36,319 nt of DNA, from the NCBI GenBank assembly GCA_038229715.1, contig JBBROD010000048.1, positions 1 through 36,319 on the forward strand. Direction: 5' to 3'. Below the pieces are notes generated by a model, which saw nothing but the letters and a program-made list of their open reading frames with translations, ran no database searches and was not told the origin of the DNA. Below, in pieces: positions 16,886-24,493 of this stretch (its first letter is position 1; every line of letters starts with the position of its first letter). Made by a program: the position numbers and the translations under genes. Source of the stretch: JANMES01 sp038229715. Its GTDB lineage: Bacteria; Planctomycetota; Phycisphaerae; Tepidisphaerales; Tepidisphaeraceae.

Positions 16886-17623
16886 ATGGCCGATCCGATC
16901 CTTTCCATTCATCCCGATTCTGCCGCTCTTGCTTTTGCCGCTGCGGATGCGTTTGCGGCGGCGGCCGCGAAGGCGATTGCCGATCGCGGCACGTTTACCG
17001 TCGCCGTCTCCGGCGGATCGACGCCCAAGGCGATGTTTAAGCTGCTTGCAACGCCGAACTTTACGCTGCGGATGGATTGGTCGAAGATCGAAATCTTTTT
17101 CGTCGACGAACGCTGCGTCCCGCCCGAACACGCCGACAGCAACTACAAGATTGCGAACGAAACCCTTCTTACGTTCGTGCCGATTCCGACATCCCATGTC
17201 CACCGCATGCGCGGCGAGATCGACCCGAACGATGCCGCCATCGAATACGGCCGAATGCTCAAAGCCCGCTTCGGCGACGGCGGGGTCGACCAGCTTTGGC
17301 TCGGCATGGGCGATGACGGTCACACCGCGTCGCTGTTCCCCTATTCGCCGGCGGTGAAGGAAACGCACCACCGCTGCGTAGCGCAGCACGTACCTCAATC
17401 CACCACCGGCGACAGTTGGCGCATCACGATGACCGCGCCGTTCATCAATCGCGCCAAGGAAGTCGTCGTTCTGATGGCCGGCGCCGGAAAAGCCGAGCGA
17501 CTCAACGAGGTTCTCAACGGCCCGCGCGATCCGGAACGTTTGCCGATTCAGTTGATCCAGCCCACGACAGGTCACCTGAGTTGGATGCTCGACGCGCCGG
17601 CGGCGCGATTGGCGAGGAAGTGA
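16886..17623 (+). CDS. pgl: 6-phosphogluconolactonase
   Basis: 245 residues of the DevB/Pgl type, usual length. It hydrolyses 6-phosphogluconolactone to 6-phosphogluconate, the second step of the oxidative pentose phosphate pathway, in the cytoplasm. Family blocks: TVAVSGGSTPKAMF (phosphate-binding, about 38-51), WSKIEIFFVDERCVPP, HVHRMRGE, DQLWLGMGDDGHTASLFP (about 137-154) and RITMTAPFINRA. Partner genes zwf and gnd are not in the window. No Shine-Dalgarno site precedes the ATG, which follows the tandem duplication directly; translation may depend on the Uma2 gene or start leaderless. It converges with the next gene across only 48 bases, without an inverted repeat. Confidence 0.93.
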   Translation: MADPILSIHPDSAALAFAAADAFAAAAAKAIADRGTFTVAVSGGSTPKAMFKLLATPNFTLRMDWSKIEIFFVDERCVPPEHADSNYKIANETLLTFVPIPTSHVHRMRGEIDPNDAAIEYGRMLKARFGDGGVDQLWLGMGDDGHTASLFPYSPAVKETHHRCVAQHVPQSTTGDSWRITMTAPFINRAKEVVVLMAGAGKAERLNEVLNGPRDPERLPIQLIQPTTGHLSWMLDAPAARLARK

Positions 17624-17671
17624 CCCTTATTGCCCGTTGCCTCAGCGCACTTAAAACAAGTATCTTCAGAA

Positions 17672-19279
17672 CTATTCCTTACCCACCGGCGTCCACCCGA
17701 ACAGTTTTTCTGCGTTACCGCGATAGACCTTGTATCGCACTTCTTTCGGCAGATTAAGAGACTCAAAGAAGGTGTAGTGCTTGTATTGCGATGGGTCTTT
17801 CTTGAACGACCACCATCCTTCATCGGTACCAAATAGAAGCTTGTCTTGATTGCGAATAATAAACTCGCGAGCAAACTTGCGGTCGCGATTGAGCAGATCG
17901 GGCACCACCAGGCCGGACAAGTCGGCGAAGAGATTCGGGTATTGCTGTAGCTGTCGGTCTGCATCGTGCAGCTGCCTCCACCAGTAGGCGTGGGCGATCA
18001 GATTGCACTTGGGATATTTCTTCAGCACGTTGTCGACGCGTTCCATGCCCTTTTCGACCATGTTCTTGTTCTGGTCGATGTGGAACATCACCGGCAACCC
18101 GACCTTCTCGCAGGCCTCGTAGAGCAGCAGGTTTTTGGGATCGTCGAAATTCAGATTCCTCCCGTAGTGTTCGCCGAACGCGATCGCCCCGTCGGCGACC
18201 TCTTTCCGAAGAATTTTTTCCGCTTCGTCGACGGTCTGTACCTCGCCGGCGTCGATGATGCACATGCGATCGATCTTCCCCTTGTACTTGGCAAAGTTGG
18301 CGAGCATCGTCTTGCGGTCTTCCGGGGTGTAGTCGCGCGACCCCTTGTGGTTCAGCGGGCTGACGATAGAGCGGTCGATGTGGTTCCGCTTCATCCAATC
18401 GGCCACGATGTCCAGTCCGTCCTTGTCGCAGGGGTGAGCGTGGATGTGCACGTCGATGAAATTGATATCCGTAGGCGGCTTGGCTGCGACCTTCTCGCCG
18501 GCAGTCTGCTGCAGTTTGATCATCTGCTCGGCGAAGCGTTCGCCGAGTAACAACTGGCTTTCAGTGTTGAAATGCCATTTGTCCGTCGTTGTCAGTCCCT
18601 TTGAACTCACAACGCCAGTCGCATGAACCTCTTCAGGCAGTTTGGCGATCACGTCGTTGATCGCTTCACCGTCTTTAATTTGCCCGGCGACGAATGGCAG
18701 ATTGGGATCATCGAATTTGGAGCGGATGTCGCCGATTATCGACTTGAGTTGCGCCAGATACGCTTCTGGCGCTGCTTTGTCGTCCTCGCCCTGTTGCCAC
18801 AATACGCCTTTGATCGTGCCGGACTTGGCGGCAATTTTTGTCCGTCGACGTGCTTCTTTAATGTTGTCGCTTTTGTCGACCCACTGGTCGATGGTTGTCT
18901 GCTCGCATGCGTTGACGACTAACCCGATGCGAATACTTTTATTCTGTTCAAGCATTTTACGGGCGAAGCTATATCCTGGGCCGAGTTTCTGTGACGTTTC
19001 TCCCTTCGCAATCGTTGAATAACGATTCAGCGGATTCTTCGCCGGTTCCCACTCGTCCTTATCGTTAAGGAGGTAGCAGCGATCGAGCACAGCTTCGGCA
19101 TCGCCGGGCACATCGGCCCGCCCGGCCATGTTGGATTGACCGATCAGCAGGTAAATCTCCAAACCCGTCGGCGCAGCATGATCGCCGGCGACGGCGGGAG
19201 GTTCCCCTAACGCGCTAATGCATCGGAGGCCCATGAAACCGGTAGTCAACGCGAGAAAAAGGTAACACAGCTTTTTCAT
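17672..19279 (-). CDS. Secreted SGNH carbohydrate esterase fused to an amidohydrolase
   Basis: 535 residues. An N-terminal signal peptide (MKKLCYLFLALTTGFMGLRC, possibly a lipobox near Cys20) precedes two enzyme domains. Domain 1 (about 40-258) is a sialate-O-acetylesterase/CE6-type SGNH esterase: S49 in LLIGQSNMAGR, WQQGEDD (161-167), and catalytic pair D233/H236 in TTTDKWHF. Domain 2 (about 270-530) is an amidohydrolase-2 TIM barrel: metal pair H278/H280 in FIDVHIHAHP, FHID, NLIAHAYWW, and FGTDEGWW with the catalytic aspartate. It is probably an exported enzyme that deacetylates a polysaccharide and hydrolyses or decarboxylates a product. GGAG lies about 11 bases before the chosen ATG; the open frame extends 79 codons further but without homology. 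It is divergent from the lyase gene. Confidence 0.88.
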   Translation of the reverse strand: MKKLCYLFLALTTGFMGLRCISALGEPPAVAGDHAAPTGLEIYLLIGQSNMAGRADVPGDAEAVLDRCYLLNDKDEWEPAKNPLNRYSTIAKGETSQKLGPGYSFARKMLEQNKSIRIGLVVNACEQTTIDQWVDKSDNIKEARRRTKIAAKSGTIKGVLWQQGEDDKAAPEAYLAQLKSIIGDIRSKFDDPNLPFVAGQIKDGEAINDVIAKLPEEVHATGVVSSKGLTTTDKWHFNTESQLLLGERFAEQMIKLQQTAGEKVAAKPPTDINFIDVHIHAHPCDKDGLDIVADWMKRNHIDRSIVSPLNHKGSRDYTPEDRKTMLANFAKYKGKIDRMCIIDAGEVQTVDEAEKILRKEVADGAIAFGEHYGRNLNFDDPKNLLLYEACEKVGLPVMFHIDQNKNMVEKGMERVDNVLKKYPKCNLIAHAYWWRQLHDADRQLQQYPNLFADLSGLVVPDLLNRDRKFAREFIIRNQDKLLFGTDEGWWSFKKDPSQYKHYTFFESLNLPKEVRYKVYRGNAEKLFGWTPVGKE

Positions 19280-19710
19280 GAATCGAATTTCTCCATGTAT
19301 CCCAGGTTGCAGCGGAAAAACGCCGCCGACTCGAGTATAGCACAACGATTTCCTGCGATGGAACGACGCCGTCACCAAGTGTCTCGCTCGTGGGCATCTT
19401 CTGCTCCACAGAGGGTGGATAAATGTAGCGATTGACCTTCTGCCCAGACCGGATGCGCGACGTTTATCCACAGAGGTTGCAGCGTGGGTTCCCCGAATCC
19501 AGCACGGATATGTCAATAGCTCGATGGAATGGAAGTATTTTAGCCTAACATTTGCAACTTTGAGTCCCGGCGTCTCAACACTTGGAGCGCAGGGAGGTAT
19601 AGAGGTTTGTGGTCCCCCGATGTCTGCGTGCTTTTTTTCGGCTTAGGCACGGTCTTGCCGAAATAAAGCGATAACTCGTTGTCCCCCAATACACCAAGGC
19701 ATGTGGTTTC
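19280..19710. other. Divergent control region between the esterase fusion and the lyase
   Basis: 431 bases with no gene. A -10-like TATACT (19339-19334, minus) lies 55 bases before the esterase start. TTATCCACA (19464-19472) equals the DnaA-box consensus and an inverted near-match, GGTGGATAA, lies at 19414-19422. TCCACAGAGG occurs as a direct repeat at 19405-19414 and 19467-19476. No inverted-repeat element of the dispersed type is present. The repeated words may be sites for a shared regulator. Confidence 0.5.
19334..19339 (-). promoter_or_regulatory. Candidate -10 element of the esterase-amidohydrolase gene
   Basis: On the minus strand the sequence reads TATACT at 19339-19334, five of six consensus matches, giving a leader of about 48 bases. 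The -35 region is poor (TTCCAT 18 bases upstream). Confidence 0.35.
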
Positions 19711-21681
19711 ATGAAGCGCGTATTGATCCTTGCAATTGTCGCAGTGTTCACGTTGAGTTGGATTTCTATCGCATCAGCTGCGGATACGCCGATTGCACCT
19801 GACGCCGATGCGCCTTTGAAGCTTGCCCCTCATCCTCGTCTTTGGGTTCCGGCCGACACGATTAATCACCTTAAAGACAAGCTTCACACGCCGTACATGA
19901 AAACCTCCGCCGTGCGGATCATGCAGGATGCTGACTACCTCGTGACGGCCGAGCCCGTCGCCCAGGGTGAAGGCAAAACCCAGCAGGCTGGCACACGCGC
20001 TATCGCCAGCAACCTCAAGTGCCTCACCACGGCTTATGTGCTCACCCGCGACGCGAAGTATCGCAGCGCCGCCATGCGCCACCTGGCCAATATTCTCACG
20101 TGGAAGCAGATCAGCTGCGAAGCGAGCATCGACACGCCGGCAGATCAACCCATGTTTTTCTGCCTCAGCTATGGGGAACACTGCGCCGACATCGCACTGA
20201 TGTACGACATCTTTCGCCCGGACATCACGCCCGAGGAAATGAAAGTTTTCAATGACGTGCTGGACCGGTTTTATCTCAGCCAAGCCCTGCGCGCTTACAA
20301 CAAGCCGCCTTGGTGGGCGAATAAGGAATGGACCAACTGGAACGGCGTGTGCGCCGGCGGAATGGGGATGCTCGCGCTGGCGTTCTACGACGACCGCCCT
20401 GAATTGCAAAAACTCATCCCCTTTGTCGACAAATCACTTAGCGAGTACTTCAAGTCCTACATCACCGACGGCGGAGGCAATCACGAAGGCACCGGCTACT
20501 GGAATTACGGCATGCACTACGCCATCCGGTACCTGCTCAGCTACGAAAACGCCACCGGCAAAAAGCATCCGGCCTTCGAGAACAAGATGCTCGCCAAATC
20601 GCTTAACTTTCCAGTCGATTTCACCAAAATCACGTTCGGCGACAACGACGGATGGCACCCCACGGGGTTTTATTTCATGATGGCCAAGCGAACCAACCAG
20701 CCCGACGCTGCCGTTCGCGCGGCGGCCTTTCTGATGGACGAAGTCCCGCCGGCCACAAGTCCGGAAAAGCGAACCCGCCCGGTGACCACCGCGAGCGGAG
20801 ACATCCTATACGCCGCCGACTGCATCCCAACGACCGAAACCATGAGCCGGCTCAAAGCCGAGCGTGAACTGAAAAAGCAGCCCGTCGCCCGCGTGTACGA
20901 CGGGCTTGGCTGGGCGGTTCTCGCTGACGATTCGATCTTCCCCAAACTCCGACTCTCCACCCGCGGCGGCAGCAGCCAAGTCCGAGGCCACGGACATCTC
21001 GATCTGCTCAGCTTCAAGTGCGCCGTCAACGGCGTACGCTTCATCGACGACCAGGACGGCGGAATTATGTCCGTCAACTACACGTCCCGCGGAACCGATC
21101 TCTACGCCCGCAGCGCCGCCGCCAAAAGCACACTCTTCGTCGACGGCCTCGGCTGTGCTGTGAACACCGAAACCACCACGCCGGAAATCGTCGAAGGTGA
21201 AGGTTTAACCGGCATTCGCATCGACGGTTCAAAAATCTACATGAGCAGCTGGGGCCGAGGATTCATCGGGCGGCTGTTTCTGGTGATCGACGCCCGCTAC
21301 TGGCTGGTGATCGATTCGGCGCCGGGGCACGGAATGGAATCGCGATTCCACACTCACGCCGACGTTCAAGCAGGAGACGATTGGGCTCTGCTCAGCAAGG
21401 ACGGTCAAAAACTCACAATGACTTTTTCCTCGTTGAGCCCCACGGTTATGCAGCAATCCCGAGGCATGCCCTCCACGCCACAAGAGCAGACCAAAATAAT
21501 CTGCTGGATGAACAACGGACCGGCGAAAGACAGCCTGTCCGTTACCGCGATGAACCCCGGTACGAACAAGTTGCCGCTGAAACTGACTAAGGATGAAGGC
21601 GGATATGTCATCGAAGTGACCAACGAAGACAAAGTCGTCCGCACCATCCGCCTAACTCGCGATCTGAAACTGCGTAGCTGA
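19711..21681 (+). CDS. Secreted heparinase II/III-like polysaccharide lyase
   Basis: 656 residues. A signal peptide with cleavage near IASAADTP (about residue 23) predicts export. The N-terminal alpha/alpha toroid (about 35-380) has HPRLWVPADTINHLKDKL, LTTAYVLTRDAKYRSAA, SYGEHCADIALMYDIF, NWNGVCAGGMGMLALAF and GGGNHEGTGYWNYGMHYA, with the likely catalytic Tyr263 and nearby His258. A beta-sandwich domain follows (about 390-656) with GSSQVRGHGHLDLLSF (H427, H429, D431), resembling the zinc-binding and catalytic histidine region of heparinase II-like enzymes. It probably cleaves uronic-acid-containing polysaccharides; the substrate cannot be told from sequence alone. The divergent esterase-amidohydrolase next door suggests a two-gene degradation unit. 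The start lacks a good Shine-Dalgarno site but gives a normal signal peptide. Confidence 0.85.
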   Translation: MKRVLILAIVAVFTLSWISIASAADTPIAPDADAPLKLAPHPRLWVPADTINHLKDKLHTPYMKTSAVRIMQDADYLVTAEPVAQGEGKTQQAGTRAIASNLKCLTTAYVLTRDAKYRSAAMRHLANILTWKQISCEASIDTPADQPMFFCLSYGEHCADIALMYDIFRPDITPEEMKVFNDVLDRFYLSQALRAYNKPPWWANKEWTNWNGVCAGGMGMLALAFYDDRPELQKLIPFVDKSLSEYFKSYITDGGGNHEGTGYWNYGMHYAIRYLLSYENATGKKHPAFENKMLAKSLNFPVDFTKITFGDNDGWHPTGFYFMMAKRTNQPDAAVRAAAFLMDEVPPATSPEKRTRPVTTASGDILYAADCIPTTETMSRLKAERELKKQPVARVYDGLGWAVLADDSIFPKLRLSTRGGSSQVRGHGHLDLLSFKCAVNGVRFIDDQDGGIMSVNYTSRGTDLYARSAAAKSTLFVDGLGCAVNTETTTPEIVEGEGLTGIRIDGSKIYMSSWGRGFIGRLFLVIDARYWLVIDSAPGHGMESRFHTHADVQAGDDWALLSKDGQKLTMTFSSLSPTVMQQSRGMPSTPQEQTKIICWMNNGPAKDSLSVTAMNPGTNKLPLKLTKDEGGYVIEVTNEDKVVRTIRLTRDLKLRS

Positions 21682-22051
21682 GGCGAAGCGGATCGTGACC
21701 CGTGGCGCGACAGGCGTATCGATGTCAGCCCGCCCTGTCATACTGCGTAGATCATTCCGCGATCGGAATCCTATCTGTTATACGCGCTCCGTTTAATTCA
21801 CGCGCATTTCGTACCGTTGCTGGCTTCTTTCAGCGAAAGCCAAGTGATTCGGCGCAATGGAGTTATAAAGGATCAAATAGGGTTACGCGCGGATTGAGGT
21901 TTTTCATTTCGGGCGGTTCTCGCTCAGTCAAAAACGGCCATCTGCGATGGCCCGCGTCACGGGGAGTGGGTCGATCGGGGTTCGTTGGTTGCTTTGCTTC
22001 TTGTGCTGCTATACCGTTTCTTCCCCTCACTAACCCAATAAGGAGTTTGCG
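21682..22051. other. Gap between the lyase and aminotransferase genes
   Basis: 370 bases with no gene. A small perfect hairpin ATTCCG-CGAT-CGGAAT (21754-21769) lies 72 bases past the lyase stop and may end its transcript. A -10-like TATACC (22010-22015) precedes the aminotransferase gene but no good -35 element is at the right distance. The aminotransferase Shine-Dalgarno GGAG is at the end of the gap. No dispersed repeat is seen. Confidence 0.5.
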
Positions 22052-23257
22052 ATGTTTCCGCTGTCGGAACGAGTGAAGCAAGTGGCTGATTCCATCACCC
22101 TGGCTGTGAGCGCGAAGGCAAACGCGCTGAAGAAGGCGGGCGTGGATGTCGTCGGCTTCGGCGCGGGTGAGCCAGATTTTGATACGCCGGCGTTTATCAA
22201 AGACGCTGTCAAAGTCGCGCTCGATAAGGGGCAGACCAAGTACACGCCAACGCCCTGCTTTCCGGAGCTGAAGGCCGCCATTGCGGACAAGTTCCGCAAG
22301 GACAACGGGCTGGACTACAAGCCGGAGAATATTTCCGTCTCCGCCGGCGGTAAGCATTGTTTGTACGCGGCGTTTATGGCCGTCCTCAATCCCGAAGATG
22401 AAGTGCTGATCCCGTCGCCGTTCTGGGTGAGCTATCCCGAGCAGGTGAAACTCGCCGGCGGCGTGCCGCGGATCATTCATGGCAAAGAATCCAACGGATT
22501 CAAGATCACGCCCGAACAGCTGCGCAAGTCGATCACCGGGATGACCAAAGTCTTCCTGATCAACTCCCCCAGCAACCCAGCCGGCCACGCATACACGCCG
22601 GGTGAACTCAAGGCGCTGGCGGAAGTGCTGGCGGAGTTCCCCAAGGTGCTCGTCTTCGCCGACGAGATTTACGAGAAGCTGATCTACGACGGGCTGAAAT
22701 TCGTCAGCTTCGCCACGTTGCACCCAACGCTGGCGGAGCGGACGCTGACGTTTAACTGCCACAGCAAGAGCTTCGCGATGACCGGCTGGCGCGTCGGCTA
22801 CGTCGGCGGGCCGAAGATGGCAATCGACGCGATCAACCGCCTGCTCAGCCAGATGACCAGCCACATCACCAGCTTCACGCAAGTGCCCGCGACACTGGCG
22901 CTGACCGACCCCCGCGGGGCCGCGAGCGTCGAGCAAATGCGCCAGGAATTCCAGCAGCGCGGCCGGCACATGTGGGAACGGCTGATCGCCCTGCCGAAAA
23001 TCAAGTGCGTTCGCCCGCAGGGGGCGTTTTACTGCTTCCCGAACGTCAGCGCGTACTTCGGAAAATCTGCTAACGGCGTAAAAATCACCGACGGCGTAAG
23101 CTTCGCCTCGGCACTGCTCGAACAAAACCACGTCGCCGTCGTCCCCGGCAACGATAGCGGTTTCGACACGCATGTGCGCCTGAGCTTTGCGACGAGCATG
23201 GCCCAGATCGACAAGGGCATCGACCGCATCGCAGAGTTTCTGAAAAAGCTGAGCTGA
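22052..23257 (+). CDS. aspC: Pyridoxal-phosphate aminotransferase, aspartate aminotransferase type
   Basis: 401 residues, fold type I class I/II. It matches bacterial AspC of the I-gamma/I-beta group: SERVKQVADSITLAVSAKANALKKAG, FGAGEPDFDTPAFIKDA, KYTPTPCFPELKAAIADKF, SAGGKHCLYAAFMAVLNPEDEVLIPSPFWVSYPEQ (separate runs), INSPSNPAG, FADEIYEKLIYDG, and the PLP lysine K239 in NCHSKSFAMTGWRVGYVGG. It would transfer the amino group between aspartate and 2-oxoglutarate in the cytoplasm; aromatic or other substrates and prephenate are possible in this subgroup. GGAG lies seven bases before the ATG. It stands alone, converging with the SPOR lipoprotein gene across a long repeat. Confidence 0.93.
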   Translation: MFPLSERVKQVADSITLAVSAKANALKKAGVDVVGFGAGEPDFDTPAFIKDAVKVALDKGQTKYTPTPCFPELKAAIADKFRKDNGLDYKPENISVSAGGKHCLYAAFMAVLNPEDEVLIPSPFWVSYPEQVKLAGGVPRIIHGKESNGFKITPEQLRKSITGMTKVFLINSPSNPAGHAYTPGELKALAEVLAEFPKVLVFADEIYEKLIYDGLKFVSFATLHPTLAERTLTFNCHSKSFAMTGWRVGYVGGPKMAIDAINRLLSQMTSHITSFTQVPATLALTDPRGAASVEQMRQEFQQRGRHMWERLIALPKIKCVRPQGAFYCFPNVSAYFGKSANGVKITDGVSFASALLEQNHVAVVPGNDSGFDTHVRLSFATSMAQIDKGIDRIAEFLKKLS

Positions 23258-23488
23258 AGATTTTTAGCCGCAGATGAACGCAGCTAAACGCAGATAGAAC
23301 AAAAAATAGAGCGACTAAATTTATCGCTAAGACGCGAAGTCCCGAATCCTATCAGAAACCAGAATCACCCGAATTTCTTCACATTCTTTCTTCGCGCCTT
23401 CGCGGTTCTGTTTTGAGTTAATTTAGAAGCTCTTACTTCTTCTTAGTTTTATCTGCGTTCATCTGCGTTCATCTGCGGCTAAAAATCT
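23258..23488. repeat. Nested inverted repeat (GCCGCAGATGAACGCAG family) between convergent genes
   Basis: The outer arms, 23258-23296 and about 23450-23488, read AGATTTTTAGCCGCAGATG with CGCAG units and their complement. An inner pair reads CGCTAAGACGCGAAG (about 23324-23338) and CTTCGCGCCTTCGCGG (about 23389-23404), a second family. The AT-rich middle has no open frame of note. From memory both words are common dispersed repeats in planctomycetes. The element fills nearly the whole gap between the aminotransferase and SPOR genes. Confidence 0.85.
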
Positions 23489-23491
23489 CTT

Positions 23492-24280
23492 CTACGGCAG
23501 GATAATCGCATCCGCGTACTTCCCCGCGAATCGTTCCTTGATCCGCCTGGCTTCGGCGTACGTCGCAACAGGGCCCACGCGGATGATCGTCAGCCCGCGG
23601 GCATCGGTGGTCTTGTTCGGGGAGACGCCTTGCTGCTTGAGTTCGTTAATCGCATTCTCCGCGCCCTTGGAGTTACTGAACGTCGCCAGTTGCACCTGGA
23701 AATTGCGAATGCCTTTCCGCTCGCGCGAGCGGTTGGCCTGCTCTGAATTGGGAAACAGGTTCTGCACCTGATTGAACGTTTTGTCGGCCTGATCGAACCG
23801 GCCCAGCCGCTGCTGGCTCAGGCCGATGCGGTAGAGCGTCCAGGCTTTCAGTTCCGGCTCGCTCAACAGATCGTAAGCTTTGGACCATTCCTCGAACGCG
23901 GCCGAGTAGTTGTCCTGAAAGTAATTGACGTTAGCGAGGCTGGTGCGAATATACCCTTCCAGCCTCTTCGGCGGAACCAACTGCAGCGCCCGGTTGTAGT
24001 TAACTTTGGCCAGTTCCAGATCGTCCATCGCCATTGAGGGATTGGCCTTCTCCCGCTGCTCGATCGACCGCCCCTTGAGGTAGTACGCCGCCGACGCATC
24101 GGCACCCGTGCCCTGCTTGGCGATGACTGCATCAGCATTGGCGATGGCTGAATCGAAGTTTTTGTTCTCCAGGGCAAGCTTGCCGTCTTCGAGCTTTTTC
24201 TGCGTGACCTGATCCGACGCGCAGCCGGCGACGCCGAGTGCGAGCGAAAGAAAAAGAAGACCGATTCGCGATGTTTTCAA
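23492..24280 (-). CDS. TPR and SPOR domain lipoprotein
   Basis: 262 residues. A lipoprotein signal (LFLSLALGVAGC, lipidated Cys20) is followed by tetratricopeptide-like helices at about 28-180 (KLALENKNFDSAIANADAVIAKQ, NRALQLVPPKRLEGYIRTSLANV, LSQQRLGRFDQADKTFNQV) and a SPOR domain at about 190-260 (NFQVQLATFSNSKGAENAINEL, GLTIIRVGPVATYAEARRI). SPOR domains bind denuded peptidoglycan glycans, often at division sites, and the TPR part offers a protein-binding surface, as in YbgF/BamD-like assembly factors. It is probably a periplasmic envelope protein. The start is TTG (24280-24278), strongly supported by GGAGG six bases upstream; there is no ATG in a suitable position. Confidence 0.88.
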   Translation of the reverse strand: MKTSRIGLLFLSLALGVAGCASDQVTQKKLEDGKLALENKNFDSAIANADAVIAKQGTGADASAAYYLKGRSIEQREKANPSMAMDDLELAKVNYNRALQLVPPKRLEGYIRTSLANVNYFQDNYSAAFEEWSKAYDLLSEPELKAWTLYRIGLSQQRLGRFDQADKTFNQVQNLFPNSEQANRSRERKGIRNFQVQLATFSNSKGAENAINELKQQGVSPNKTTDARGLTIIRVGPVATYAEARRIKERFAGKYADAIILP

Positions 24281-24333
24281 GTTTCGCCTCCGTGCGAGTT
24301 AGCCTACACTAGGCTCAGCGTTTGGACGATCCG

Positions 24334-24449
24334 CTCAACCGTACCACGGGCTTCCAGCCCGTGCGAGCGATGAGCAGATGTCGGTGAATTCACCGATTTT
24401 CAAATACCCGCGCCGTTCACACAGGTGGGAAGCCCGTGGCACGGTCGAG
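24334..24449. repeat. Inverted repeat, CCACGGGC family (copy 1)
   Basis: The left arm (24334-24365) and right arm (24422-24449) share the complementary core ACCACGGGCTTCC / GGAAGCCCGTGG flanked by CTCAACCGT and ACGGTCGAG. The loop holds the perfect palindrome CGGTGAATTCACCG (24382-24395) and GCGCCGTT. It lies in the divergent gap between the SPOR lipoprotein and acyl-CoA ligase genes. A related element is at 31391-31506. Confidence 0.85.
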
Positions 24450-24493
24450 TCGTCTGTCACAGCCTAGCATTGAAAGACTTTTGGAGGAAGAGG

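Noticed and set aside
19405..19476. Replication origin suggested by DnaA-box-like words
   Set aside because: Only one exact box and one near-match, with no AT-rich unwinding region and no dnaA, dnaN or gidA nearby.
19280..19516. 79-codon extension of the esterase-amidohydrolase
   Set aside because: It would bury the signal peptide inside the protein; the ATG at 19279 gives a normal signal peptide and has GGAG upstream.
24425..24493. 23-codon extension of the acyl-CoA ligase
   Set aside because: It is encoded by the right arm of a dispersed inverted repeat; the ATG at 24494 has an excellent GGAGG site.
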